DNA of 64,000 bases from the NCBI RefSeq assembly GCF_000519185.1, contig NZ_JAFA01000033.1, positions 33,879-97,878 on the forward strand, given 5' to 3'. Within the stretch, counting starts at the first letter, position 1; every line of letters begins with the position of its first letter. Positions 24,703 through 33,798 of the stretch are shown in pieces. Both the position numbers and the translations under genes were made by a program. The notes under the pieces are model-generated. The model was not told where the DNA came from, did not search any database, and saw nothing but the letters and a program-made list of their open reading frames with translations. This DNA comes from Paraburkholderia nodosa DSM 21604 (GTDB lineage Bacteria; Pseudomonadota; Gammaproteobacteria; Burkholderiales; Burkholderiaceae).

Positions 24703-26283
24703 ATGCAGCCTGTACTGATCGTTGGCGCGGGGCCGATCGGGCTGACCACGGCGCTCGGCCTCGCCTGCTACGGCATTCCCTTTCTGCTGTTCGAGGAAGA
24801 CGGCAGCCTGTCGCTCGATACCAAGGCCGGCACGCTGCTGACGCGCACGCTGGAAGCGTTTCGCCGTTATGGCGTCGCCGATGCGGTGCTGGAGCGCGCG
24901 CTTCGGGTCGAAGAGATCGGCGAGATCGCACGGGAGAGCAATCTCTCGCAGTCGTCCGTGCGTACGGCCGTGCTGCGCGACGAGACGCGCTACCCGTTCG
25001 TCGTCAACCTGCCGCAGCACCATCTCGAGCCGATCCTGCGCGACGCGGTGGAGCGGGTGCCGCAAGGCCGCGTGCTGATGCAGCACCGCCTGGTGTCGTT
25101 CGACTCCGGCGCCAGCGGTGTGCAAGCCGTCTTCGACACGCCGGATGGCCCGCAGCGCTTCGAGGGCAGCTACCTGCTGGCGTGCGACGGCGGCCGCAGC
25201 ACGGTGCGCGCGCAATGCGGCGTTCCGGTGGTCGGCACGTCGCTCGATGTGCGCTACATGCTGGTGGATCTCAAGGTCGACCTCGATGTGGCCAATCCGC
25301 GGGACTATCCCTATCTCGCGTACTTCTCGGATGCGCAGGAGTGGATGATCCTGGTGCGGCAGCCGCACTGCTGGCGCTTCCTGTATCCGCTCGCCAGCGA
25401 CGCGGACGAACCCACCGACGAGGCGCTGCGCAGCAAGGTGCTGCGCTTCATCGGCAAGGTCGACAAGGTCGAGTTGCTGGGGCGGGTGACCTACCGTGTG
25501 CACCACCGCATTGCGCGCCAGTGGCGGCGCGACCGCGTGTTCCTGATGGGCGACGCTGCGCATCTGATAACGCCGATGTGGGCGCTCGGCCTCAATACCG
25601 GCGTGCTGGATGCCATCAGCCTGCCATGGCGCCTCGCGTGGGTGCTGCGCGGCTGGGCCGACAGCAGCCTGCTGGACGGCTACGAGCGCGAACAGCGCCC
25701 GGTCGCGGCGGAAGGCGCCGGCGAAATGGCGGAGGCCGCGCGCCGCCACATGGCCATGCAGGACGGAGCGAGTTCCACCGCAGCGCTGCATGACTGGGGC
25801 AACGCCTATACGCGCACGCTGCTGGGCGTGCGGCTCGACATCAGCGGCAGCGGCGACTGGTCGATGATCCGCACGGAAGCCGAGCCGCCGCCGCTGCAAG
25901 TCGGCGAGCGCATTCCGGACTTCCTGCTGCATGGTCCGGCCGGGCGGCCAGTCCGGGTCCACGACCTGGTCGACGGCAATTTCCTCGCGCTGTACTTCGA
26001 CGACGTGCGCCGCCAGCCGCAGATTCCACACAACACGTCCCCCGCCTTGCGTCACTTCGTGGTGTCGCGGTGGGACGCTCCCCTCGACTCCGGCCTGCGC
26101 GACCGCTCGCTGCTCGATGTCGGCAACCATCTGCGCGAGCGTCTCGGCGTGGCGGACGGCACGCTGGTACTGGTTCGGCCCGACGACCATGTCGCCGCCA
26201 TCGTGCCGATCGCGCCGCAACGTGCCGAAGACCTCTATGCATCCATCGTCGGCGCGCGCGTGCCGCAAGGGAGTTCGCAATGA
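24703..26283 (+). CDS. FAD-dependent aromatic monooxygenase (MhpA/PheA type)
   Basis: 526 residues. VGAGPIG at about 7-13 binds FAD; ACDGGRSTVR near 162 and GDAAHLITPMWALGLNTG near 283-300 are the other FAD motifs of class A flavin hydroxylases. Residues about 395-520 form a thioredoxin-like C-terminal domain as in MhpA and phenol hydroxylase. It should ortho-hydroxylate a phenolic ring to make a catechol for the extradiol enzyme encoded next, which overlaps it by ATGA. Start ATG 24703 has CCGGAG 9 nt upstream. Confidence 0.9.
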   Translation: MQPVLIVGAGPIGLTTALGLACYGIPFLLFEEDGSLSLDTKAGTLLTRTLEAFRRYGVADAVLERALRVEEIGEIARESNLSQSSVRTAVLRDETRYPFVVNLPQHHLEPILRDAVERVPQGRVLMQHRLVSFDSGASGVQAVFDTPDGPQRFEGSYLLACDGGRSTVRAQCGVPVVGTSLDVRYMLVDLKVDLDVANPRDYPYLAYFSDAQEWMILVRQPHCWRFLYPLASDADEPTDEALRSKVLRFIGKVDKVELLGRVTYRVHHRIARQWRRDRVFLMGDAAHLITPMWALGLNTGVLDAISLPWRLAWVLRGWADSSLLDGYEREQRPVAAEGAGEMAEAARRHMAMQDGASSTAALHDWGNAYTRTLLGVRLDISGSGDWSMIRTEAEPPPLQVGERIPDFLLHGPAGRPVRVHDLVDGNFLALYFDDVRRQPQIPHNTSPALRHFVVSRWDAPLDSGLRDRSLLDVGNHLRERLGVADGTLVLVRPDDHVAAIVPIAPQRAEDLYASIVGARVPQGSSQ

Positions 26284-27206
26284 TCCATGGACCCAGCGTG
26301 CTTGGCCTGAACGGCTTTGGCCTGGAAGTACCGGACCTGGGCGCCGCCCGGGCCTTCTACGAGACGTTCGGGCTCGAAGCCTCGACGCTGCAGCCTGGCG
26401 TGCTGCGCATGCGCTCGCCGGGCCGCAGCAACGACGAACTGGTCTTGTCGGCCGGCGCGGGCAAGCGGCTGCATCACGTGTCTTTCTACTTTGATCCGCT
26501 GCAGCGCGCGGCCTTCATCGAGAAGCTGACACAGGCCGGACTCGACGTCCTGGAGCAGGCGCCGCCCGGGGGCCATCGCGACGGCCTGTGGTTCCAGGAC
26601 CCGTGGGGCACCTGGATTCACCTCAGCCCGCATCTGCCGGTGTCGCTCGCAGAGCCGGCCGCCGATGCTTTGCTGAGCCGAGCGGTGGACGTCGCGGCGT
26701 GGCAGGCACTGGAAGGCGGGCGACCGCCGCTCAAGTTAGGCCATGTGCTGATCTTCACCCCCGACCTGGCAAGCGCGGAGCGCTTCCTGTGCGAGACGCT
26801 CGGCCTGCGTGTGGCCGACAGGGCAGTCGGGAAGGTGAGCTTCCTCGCCGCGGGCGAGGGCGTGATCGACCACCACTGCTTCGGGTTGATCGCCAGTACG
26901 CATCGCGGTTTCCAGCATGCCAGCTTCCAGGTGGGCGGGATCGACGACATCGGCCTCGGTGCCTGGCGCATGCGCGAGGCGGGTTACCGGGACAGCTTCG
27001 GCCCGGGACGGCATGCGCTGGCGTCGAACCTGTTCCAGTACGTGCGGGATCCGTGGGGTAGCTGGGTGGAGTACTACGCCGACATGGACAAGATCAGCGA
27101 CCAATGGGTCAGCCGGGACTGGACGGTCCTGCCGTACATCTGGGGACCGACGTGGTCGCCGGAATTCTGGGGAGGGGAGATGAATGCCAACCTGGAGCCA
27201 CGGTGA
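26280..27206 (+). CDS. VOC-family extradiol ring-cleavage dioxygenase (type I, two-domain)
   Basis: 308 residues with two vicinal-oxygen-chelate domains (about 5-125 and 150-275). The Fe(II) ligands of type I extradiol enzymes are visible in the C-terminal domain: His in LGHVLIF near 154, His in FQHASFQ near 211, and Glu in WVEYYADMD near 262. It should cleave a catechol next to its hydroxyls. Co-translation with the flavin hydroxylase (ATGA) fits a hydroxylate-then-cleave sequence. Confidence 0.9.
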   Translation: MIHGPSVLGLNGFGLEVPDLGAARAFYETFGLEASTLQPGVLRMRSPGRSNDELVLSAGAGKRLHHVSFYFDPLQRAAFIEKLTQAGLDVLEQAPPGGHRDGLWFQDPWGTWIHLSPHLPVSLAEPAADALLSRAVDVAAWQALEGGRPPLKLGHVLIFTPDLASAERFLCETLGLRVADRAVGKVSFLAAGEGVIDHHCFGLIASTHRGFQHASFQVGGIDDIGLGAWRMREAGYRDSFGPGRHALASNLFQYVRDPWGSWVEYYADMDKISDQWVSRDWTVLPYIWGPTWSPEFWGGEMNANLEPR

Positions 27207-27243
27207 CCCCGCACATGGTTTGACGGGAGACGAAGGAAAACCC

Positions 27244-28170
27244 ATGTCCTCAATCGCACTGGATGTCCATGCCCACCTCGTGCCGGCCAGCACAGCGGCA
27301 TTGCCGCCATTGGACGGTGTCGTCAGGCGGCCTGCCGACCGTGTGATGGTGATCGACGGTCAGCCGCTCATGGCCATGGACCTGTACTGCCCCGAACGGC
27401 TGCTTGCCTGGATGGAGGCCAACGGCGTGCAGCGTGCGCTGGTTTCGGTGCCGCCGCCGCTCTACCGGCAGCACCTGGACGCCGTCGCCGCCCACGCCTG
27501 GGCCTGTTACCTCAACGATGGGCTGCTCGAGATCGCCACTCGCCACAGCGTCCGGCTGGGCGCCTTGCTGCACTTGCCGATGGAGCACCCGGCGGTGGCG
27601 CAGGCGTTGGCCGCGTGCTACGGCGAGTCGGCTCACGCGGGTTTCGCGCTGGCGGCAGGAGGCGTGGATGCCGTCGATTACGGCGATCCGGCGCACCGCC
27701 CGCTGTGGGAGCGGCTGGACGCGCAGGGCGCCTTCGTCTTCCTCCATCCGGCGCACTGTTGCGACGGCAGGCTCACGCGGCATTACATGGAGAACTTGCT
27801 TGGCAATCCTTACGAGACCGCAGTCGCGGCGGCGCAGCTGGTGATGGCGGATGTTCCGAGGCGCTACCCTCGCATCCGCTTCTGCCTGGCGCACGCTGGC
27901 GGCATGTTCCCGGCGGTGTGCGGACGGTTGCAGCGCGGCCTCGACTCCGGGCGTCCGGGGGTGCCCGCACAGATCGAGCCGCCCTTGCAGGCAGCGAGGC
28001 GCTTCTTCGCCGACTGCATTGCGCACCAGCCCGCCGGCCTGCGGCTGGCACAGGAAGTATTCGGCCGCTCCCACGTGCTGTTCGGGTCGGACTGGCCGTT
28101 TCCCATGGGCATCCCCTCGCCGGGCACGGATGACACCGTGCGCGTGTGGAGGCAAAGCTCCGCGCCGTAA
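27244..28170 (+). CDS. ACMSD-type amidohydrolase (decarboxylase/hydrolase)
   Basis: 308 residues of the amidohydrolase_2 family. The metal site has HAH near 10-12, HPAHC near 168, AHAGG near 216 and SDWPF near 282. This family includes ACMS decarboxylase and 5-carboxyvanillate, gamma-resorcylate and salicylate decarboxylases, so a non-oxidative decarboxylation of an aromatic or muconate intermediate is likely. ATG 27244 with AAGGAAAACCC upstream is preferred to 27184, which would add an unlikely N-terminal extension. Confidence 0.86.
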   Translation: MSSIALDVHAHLVPASTAALPPLDGVVRRPADRVMVIDGQPLMAMDLYCPERLLAWMEANGVQRALVSVPPPLYRQHLDAVAAHAWACYLNDGLLEIATRHSVRLGALLHLPMEHPAVAQALAACYGESAHAGFALAAGGVDAVDYGDPAHRPLWERLDAQGAFVFLHPAHCCDGRLTRHYMENLLGNPYETAVAAAQLVMADVPRRYPRIRFCLAHAGGMFPAVCGRLQRGLDSGRPGVPAQIEPPLQAARRFFADCIAHQPAGLRLAQEVFGRSHVLFGSDWPFPMGIPSPGTDDTVRVWRQSSAP

Positions 28171-28222
28171 CAACCCGGCGCCCACACCACAAAAGGCAGA
28201 GACCGAGAACCAAGGAGATAAC

Positions 28223-29563
28223 GTGAATATTGAACAAGGATCAGCCACGGCCGGTATGCCGGTGGCTGCCGATTCGCCGCGGGCGATGCTGCGCAAGACC
28301 GTCGTGACATCGATCGTCGGGCAGGCACTCGAGTGGTATGACTTCTTTCTGTATGGCACGGCCGCGGCGCTGCTCTTCGGCAAGCTGTTCTTCCCGATCG
28401 GCACGGATCCACTGGTGGGCACGCTGGCGGCGTTCGGCGGATTCGCGGTGGGTTTCGTGGCGCGCCCGCTCGGCGGCATCATCTGTGGCCACGTGGGCGA
28501 CCGCTACGGCCGCAAGCTCGTTCTGGTTCTGACGCTGGTCGTGATGGGGCTTGCCACCGCCCTGATGGGCCTCTTGCCGACGTATCAGCAGATCGGGGTC
28601 TGGGCGCCCGTGCTGCTGGTGTCGCTGCGCTTTTTGCAAGGGCTGGCCGCTGGCGGAGAATGGAGTGGCAGCATCCTGCTGATCAGTGAGAACGCGCCAC
28701 CGACGCGGCGGGGCTTCCTGTCCGCCTGGAGCCCGAGCGGGGCGACCGTCGGCTTCGTGTTGTCGGCAGTCGCCTTCTGGGCTGTGCAGCAGCTGCCTGC
28801 CGAAGACTTCATGTCTTGGGGATGGCGCGTCCCGTTTCTCGCCAGCATCGTGCTGGTCCTGGCGGGCTACTACATCCGCAGCCGGATTCCCGAAAGCGCG
28901 GAGTTCGTGGCGGCCAGGCGCAGCGGCCACGGTGTGCGCCTGCCAGTGATCGAAGTGCTGCGCCAGCAGCCGAAGGAAGTGCTGATGGTGGTGGGGCTGC
29001 GCATGGCGGAAGGCGGCGCGTCCTACATCTTCTTCGCATTCTCGCTCGCCTATGGCGCGCATCTTGGCATTCCTAACCAGGTCATGCTGGAAGGGCTGAC
29101 GATCTCGATGGTGCTGGTCATGGGCACGGCCCTGGCGTATGGCCACCTGTCCGACCGGATCGGCCGACGCACCGTCTATATGGCGGGCGCGGTCGGCGTG
29201 ATGCTGGTGGCGTTCCCGTTCTTCTGGCTGATCGATACCCGCCAGCCGTCCCTGGTGCTGCTCGCCTACGTGCTGGCCGACTCCGTGGTGCTGGCCGCCA
29301 TGGTCGGGGTGCAGCCGAGCTACATGGCGGAGCTGTTTCGGACCGAAGTGCGCTACTCGGGCATGGGCGTTGGCCGCGAAGTGTCGTCGGTCATCGGCGG
29401 CGGCGTGGCGCCAATGGTCGCCACGGCCCTGCTGGCGGAGTACCACTCGGCGACGCCTGTGGCGCTCTATCTGATCGTGCTGGGGGGCATCACGGTGATC
29501 GCACTGATGTTCACGCCGGAAACGCTGCCCCGTGAGGCGCGCAACCGCCCCGAACAGGCCTGA
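28223..29563 (+). CDS. MFS transporter, metabolite:H+ symporter (MHS) type
   Basis: 446 residues with 12 predicted helices. GQALEWYDFFLYGTAAAL near 34-51 and the long hydrophilic loops GDRYGRK and SDRIGRR are typical of the MHS group (KgtP, ShiA, CitA and aromatic acid carriers). Start GTG 28223 has AAGGAG at ideal spacing. Placement in the middle of the operon marks it as the uptake step for the substrate. Confidence 0.9.
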   Translation: MNIEQGSATAGMPVAADSPRAMLRKTVVTSIVGQALEWYDFFLYGTAAALLFGKLFFPIGTDPLVGTLAAFGGFAVGFVARPLGGIICGHVGDRYGRKLVLVLTLVVMGLATALMGLLPTYQQIGVWAPVLLVSLRFLQGLAAGGEWSGSILLISENAPPTRRGFLSAWSPSGATVGFVLSAVAFWAVQQLPAEDFMSWGWRVPFLASIVLVLAGYYIRSRIPESAEFVAARRSGHGVRLPVIEVLRQQPKEVLMVVGLRMAEGGASYIFFAFSLAYGAHLGIPNQVMLEGLTISMVLVMGTALAYGHLSDRIGRRTVYMAGAVGVMLVAFPFFWLIDTRQPSLVLLAYVLADSVVLAAMVGVQPSYMAELFRTEVRYSGMGVGREVSSVIGGGVAPMVATALLAEYHSATPVALYLIVLGGITVIALMFTPETLPREARNRPEQA

Positions 29564-29577
29564 GCGAAGGGAACACC

Positions 29578-30141
29578 ATGACAACCCCGACTTCCACCCT
29601 GGCCACACCGATCGCCCAACGGCTTGTATTCGATCTGGTGCGCGGAGAGGTGCGTGACAATGACCGCCGCTACCTGCTGATGCGCCCGGATGTTCTCATG
29701 GGCATGTTGCAGCTGCTGGATGACACCACGCGCGCGCAAGCGCTACGCGCCTTCGCCGACTCGACGGCATGGCACGGCAAGCACAGCATCCTCGCCTATC
29801 TCGATGGCCTGCCCGGCCGCGGGGCGGACGACGGCAATGCGCTGCTCGATCTGATCTGCGAAACCTCGCCCGCTCTCGGCTGGGGGCGGTGGGACTTCGA
29901 GCGCAGCGGCGACGGCCTGGTTCTCAATGTTTTCAACAGCCCCTTTGCCGCAGGCTACGGGCCGGCCACCCGGCCGGTCTGCGCGCCGATCGCAGGCATG
30001 TTCCGCACGGTCGCCGCGATTGTGTTGGGACAGCCGGTGCGCGTGCAGGAAACCGCGTGTGGCGCCGTGGATCCGCATGCCACTTGCCGTTTTGTCGCCC
30101 GCCCGGCGCTGGCGAGCGACGAGGAAGGAGATCTGACATGA
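29578..30141 (+). CDS. Stand-alone V4R (4-vinyl reductase-like) domain protein
   Basis: 187 residues, a single V4R/XylR-N-like domain. The N-terminal block RYLLMRPDVLMGML and the C-terminal ETACGAVDPHATCRF (about 159-173), with two Cys and a His, match the small-molecule-binding V4R domain found in BchJ and at the N-terminus of aromatic sensors such as XylR and DmpR. No output domain (AAA+, HTH) is present. It may bind the substrate or an intermediate, deliver it to the oxygenase, or act as a metal/cofactor helper. The 4-bp ATGA overlap with the first Rieske gene points to a joint function. Confidence 0.72.
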   Translation: MTTPTSTLATPIAQRLVFDLVRGEVRDNDRRYLLMRPDVLMGMLQLLDDTTRAQALRAFADSTAWHGKHSILAYLDGLPGRGADDGNALLDLICETSPALGWGRWDFERSGDGLVLNVFNSPFAAGYGPATRPVCAPIAGMFRTVAAIVLGQPVRVQETACGAVDPHATCRFVARPALASDEEGDLT

Positions 30142-31463
30142 GCCGCTACCGGGACGATGCCGGCGCCATCCGCGCGCTGGTGCAGGAAGACCGCGTGCAC
30201 CGCGACGTCTACCTCAGCGAGGAGCTGTTCCGCCTCGAGCAGGAACGCTTGTTCCAGCGCAGCTGGAACTACGTCGGCCATGAAAGCCAGGTGCCCGGGC
30301 CGGGCGACTACTACACCACGGAGATCGCCGGCCAGCCTCTGATCCTGGTACGCCAGCCGGACTGCAGCCTGCGTGTGCTGATGAACCGCTGTGCCCACAA
30401 AGGTGCGCGGCTGGTTTGCCAGGTACAAGGCAATACCGGCAGAGTCTTTCGTTGTCCGTATCACGCATGGGCTTACAAGACCGATGGCGCCTTGCTGGCC
30501 GTGCCGCTGAAGACAGGCTATGAACACACCCGCATGCCTGCCTGCGAGTCCGGAGCCGGCCTGGTGGCGCCACGCATGGCGGTGCATCGCGGCTTTGTCT
30601 TCACCTGTTTGTCGGCGGACGGCCCGGAGTTCGCGGATTACCTCGGTCCCGTGCTGACGGTGCTCGACAGCCTCGCCGACCGCTCGCCCGTGGGCGAACT
30701 GCAGATTGCCGGCGGCTGCCTGCGCAGTGTCATGCGGTGCAACTGGAAGATGTATCTCGAGAACGTCAATGATTCCGTGCATCCGGTTTCCACGCACGAG
30801 TCGGTCTCGGCGACGGCGAGGGCCGTGCAGTGCGCGCAGCCGGACGATGCGCCGGAGTCGATGGCCCTGCAGCAACTGCTGCCATTTGGCTCGGGCTATG
30901 ACTTCTTCACGAGGACTGGCGCGCGCATCTATCCGAATGGGCACAGCGTGCTGGGCATCCACGCCAGCATCCATTCGGAATACGAAATGCCTGCGGCTTA
31001 CCGGCAGGCGCTGGAGGCGGCCCATGGTGCGCGGCGAACAGCCGAAGTTCTCGGCTTCGCGCCGCAGAACGTGGTCCTGTTTCCGTCACTCGCGCTCAAG
31101 GGTACGCCGCAGACGCTGCGTGTGATCAAGCCGCTCGGCGTGGACCGTACCCTGGTCGAGGTCTGGGCGCTGGCTCCCAAAGGCGCGCCACAAACGTCGC
31201 TGGAGCGCACGCTGACCTACAACCGGCTGACCTTCTCGCCGATGTCGGTGGTGGCGCATGACGACATCCACATTTTCGAGGGCGTCCAGCGGTCGCTGGC
31301 TGCCCAGGGCAATCCATGGATCAGCCTGCATCGCGAGTACCGCGATGGCGAAGAGCTGGAGACCGAGCAGGAGGTGAGCGGCACCAGCGAGCTGCTGATG
31401 CGCAACCAGTTCCGCGCGTGGGCGACGCTGATGACGGCAGACGCGAAAGGAGCATCGGCATGA
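30138..31463 (+). CDS. Rieske ring-hydroxylating oxygenase alpha subunit (first)
   Basis: 441 residues. The Rieske 2Fe-2S site is CAHKGARL near 85 and CPYHAW near 106 (CxH...CxxH). The catalytic domain has NDSVHPVSTH near 211-220, the two His ligands of the mononuclear iron with the bridging Asp, and HDDIH near 375 gives the third carboxylate ligand. It is catalytically complete. It starts SRYRDD like its paralogue at 32461 and is overlapped by the V4R gene upstream and the reductase gene downstream. It should insert both atoms of O2 or hydroxylate an aromatic ring. Confidence 0.93.
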   Translation: MSRYRDDAGAIRALVQEDRVHRDVYLSEELFRLEQERLFQRSWNYVGHESQVPGPGDYYTTEIAGQPLILVRQPDCSLRVLMNRCAHKGARLVCQVQGNTGRVFRCPYHAWAYKTDGALLAVPLKTGYEHTRMPACESGAGLVAPRMAVHRGFVFTCLSADGPEFADYLGPVLTVLDSLADRSPVGELQIAGGCLRSVMRCNWKMYLENVNDSVHPVSTHESVSATARAVQCAQPDDAPESMALQQLLPFGSGYDFFTRTGARIYPNGHSVLGIHASIHSEYEMPAAYRQALEAAHGARRTAEVLGFAPQNVVLFPSLALKGTPQTLRVIKPLGVDRTLVEVWALAPKGAPQTSLERTLTYNRLTFSPMSVVAHDDIHIFEGVQRSLAAQGNPWISLHREYRDGEELETEQEVSGTSELLMRNQFRAWATLMTADAKGASA

Positions 31464-32443
31464 CCGGCTCCGACGCAACGATCGAACTGGTGGTTGACGA
31501 AGTGATTCCGCTGACCGGCACCATCACCGAGTTCCGTCTGCGGGATCCGGCGGGCAGGGCGCTGCCGGGGTACACCGCGGGCGCCCATCTGCGCGTGCGG
31601 GTCGCGCCAGGCGGGACCGCGGACTGGCGGCATTACTCGCTGATCAACGCCACGCTGGGCGCCACGCTGGCGCCTGAGGTCTACCGCATCGCCGTGCGGC
31701 GCGATGACAATGGCCTGGGCGGCTCTCGCTGGATGCACACCATGCTGAAGCCTGGCAGCCGGCTGCTGACCAGCCGGCCGCGCAACGCCTTTGTGCTCGA
31801 CGCGGATGCCGAAGACGCCGTGCTGATTGCCGGTGGCATCGGGGTCACGCCCATTGTTTCGATGGCGGCCGCGCTGACGGCCGCCGGGCGGCGCTACCGC
31901 GTGCACTACAGCGCCCGCGACACCGGCCAATTGGCATTTGCGCAGGAACTGCGCGGCATCGCGGGCGCGCACCTTTCGCTGTACGCCGACCAGGGCGTAC
32001 TGCCGGCGCTGGATATCGCGGCACTGCTGCAAGGCCTGCGTCCCGGCCAGCCCCTCTACGTCTGCGGCCCGACGGGGATGATCGACGCGGTGCTGGCCCA
32101 GGCGCACGCGCGCGGGTGGGCTCGCGAGGCCATTCACTTCGAGCGGTTCGCCGCGCCGGCAGCCGGGGCGGCCGACACCGGCTTTGAAGTCGAACTGCGC
32201 CAGTCGGGCTGCACGCTCACGGTGTCGGCCGGGGAATCGATTCTTGACGCCATGCTGGCAGCGGGCCTCGACCCGCTTTACGACTGCAAGCGCGGTGAAT
32301 GCGGGCTGTGCCGGACGACGGTGCTGGAGGGGGCGCTCGATCACCGCGACTATTGCCTCACTGAGTCGGAACGGCAGGCAGGCAATGTGATGCAAATCTG
32401 CGTGTCGCGCGCCGGCTGCGGGCGGCTGGTGCTCGATGCATGA
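31460..32443 (+). CDS. Ferredoxin-reductase component of the Rieske oxygenase (VanB/PDR type)
   Basis: 327 residues: FMN/FAD-binding barrel (RHYSLINA near 57), NAD-binding domain (GGIGVTPIVS near 124, CGPTG near 201) and a C-terminal plant-type 2Fe-2S domain with CKRGECGLC near 275-283 and C near 312. One chain thus carries NADH electrons to the Rieske centre, as in phthalate dioxygenase reductase and VanB. It is the only reductase in the cluster and may serve both alpha subunits. ATGA overlap with the upstream gene. Confidence 0.93.
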   Translation: MTGSDATIELVVDEVIPLTGTITEFRLRDPAGRALPGYTAGAHLRVRVAPGGTADWRHYSLINATLGATLAPEVYRIAVRRDDNGLGGSRWMHTMLKPGSRLLTSRPRNAFVLDADAEDAVLIAGGIGVTPIVSMAAALTAAGRRYRVHYSARDTGQLAFAQELRGIAGAHLSLYADQGVLPALDIAALLQGLRPGQPLYVCGPTGMIDAVLAQAHARGWAREAIHFERFAAPAAGAADTGFEVELRQSGCTLTVSAGESILDAMLAAGLDPLYDCKRGECGLCRTTVLEGALDHRDYCLTESERQAGNVMQICVSRAGCGRLVLDA

Positions 32444-32460
32444 AAGGGAGCGGCAACATC

Positions 32461-33798
32461 ATGGGTAAATACCGGGACAATCCGGAGGCCCTGCGCCGGC
32501 TGGTGCAGGACGAGCAGGTCCATCGGGACGTCTATCTCGATGAGGAGGTCTTCGCGCTGGAGATGGAGCGGCTCTGGTCACGGGCGTGGGTGTACGTCGG
32601 TCACGACAGCCAGGTGCCGCAGGCCGGCGATTTCATCACGGCGGACATCGCCGGGCAGCCCGTCATCATGGTGCGGCAGCCGGATGGCACGGTGAAGGTC
32701 CTGCGCAACCGGTGCGCACACAAGGGCGCCCGGTTGGTCTCGCAGGCCAGCGGGAATGTCGGGCGCTTCTTCCGTTGCCCGTATCACGCATGGACCTACA
32801 AGACAGATGGCGCGCTGCTGTCGATACCGCTGCGCCAGGGCTACGAGGGCACCAGCCTGGACGCCTGTCCCGCCGGCCAGGGCATGGGGGCGTTGCGGCA
32901 CGTGGCGAGCTATCGCGGCTTCGTCTTTGTCCGCCTGGCTGACGACGGTCCGGAATTCCACGCGTACTTTGGCGAGGCGCTGACGTCCATCGACAACATG
33001 GCCGATCGCGCGCCGGAGGGCGAGCTGGAGGTCGCGGGGGGCGTACTGCGCTACACCCACGACTGCAACTGGAAGATGTTCATCGAGAACCTGAACGACA
33101 CCATGCATCCCATGGTGGCGCACGAGTCGTCTGCGGGCACGGCCAGGCAGCTGTGGGCCGGCAAGCCGCAAGACGAGCCCCTGCCGATGGCGATCGAACA
33201 ACTGGTGCCCTTCACATCGGGCTATGCGTTCTCCGAAGAGATGGGTGTGAGGGTGTTCGCCAATGGGCACAGTTACACGGGAGTCGGCGCGGTATCGTTG
33301 CACGCCGGCTATGTCGGGATGCCCGAATACGAGGCGCGCATGGCCGAGGCCTACGGGGCCGCTCGCGCGGCAGAGATCCTCGCGACGGTGCGGCACAACA
33401 CCATCTTCTACCCGAGCCTCACCATCAAGGGCGCCATCCAGGCGATCCGCGTAGTGCGGCCGGTGGCACCGGACAAGACGATCGTCGAATCGTGGACTTT
33501 CCGCCCCAAGGGCGCCCCGCAAGACCTGCTGCGTCGCACGCTCATGTACACGCGGCTGATCAACTCCCCGATGTCCGTGGTCGGCCACGATGACCTGCAC
33601 GCCTACCGTGCGATGCAGGAAGGGTTGCGTGCAGGCGGCAATGAGTGGGTGAGCCTGCACCGCAACTTCGATGCCGCCGAAGTCGGACAGGAGGACACCA
33701 CCGCCAACGGCACGAGCGAAATCTCCATGCGCAACCAGTTCCGCGCATGGGCCCGATACATGACACCGGAAATCCAGTCAGGAGATAAAGCAAAATGA
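32461..33798 (+). CDS. Rieske ring-hydroxylating oxygenase alpha subunit (second, paralogous)
   Basis: 445 residues and clearly related to the first alpha subunit along the whole length (GKYRDNPEALRRLVQ, CAHKGARLVSQ, CPYHAWTYKTDGALL). The Rieske CxH/CxxH site is near 86-109, NDTMHPMVAH near 212-221, and HDDLHAY near 378. All iron ligands are present. ATG 32461 aligns with the paralogue's start and has GGGAG upstream; ATG 32440 overlapping the reductase stop is the alternative. It overlaps the beta subunit gene by ATGA, so this copy probably pairs with it. Confidence 0.93.
   Translation: MGKYRDNPEALRRLVQDEQVHRDVYLDEEVFALEMERLWSRAWVYVGHDSQVPQAGDFITADIAGQPVIMVRQPDGTVKVLRNRCAHKGARLVSQASGNVGRFFRCPYHAWTYKTDGALLSIPLRQGYEGTSLDACPAGQGMGALRHVASYRGFVFVRLADDGPEFHAYFGEALTSIDNMADRAPEGELEVAGGVLRYTHDCNWKMFIENLNDTMHPMVAHESSAGTARQLWAGKPQDEPLPMAIEQLVPFTSGYAFSEEMGVRVFANGHSYTGVGAVSLHAGYVGMPEYEARMAEAYGAARAAEILATVRHNTIFYPSLTIKGAIQAIRVVRPVAPDKTIVESWTFRPKGAPQDLLRRTLMYTRLINSPMSVVGHDDLHAYRAMQEGLRAGGNEWVSLHRNFDAAEVGQEDTTANGTSEISMRNQFRAWARYMTPEIQSGDKAK

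Noticed and set aside
24628..26280. 550-codon minus-strand frame opposite the flavin monooxygenase gene
   Set aside because: It mirrors the real gene almost exactly, has a biased composition and no start signal.
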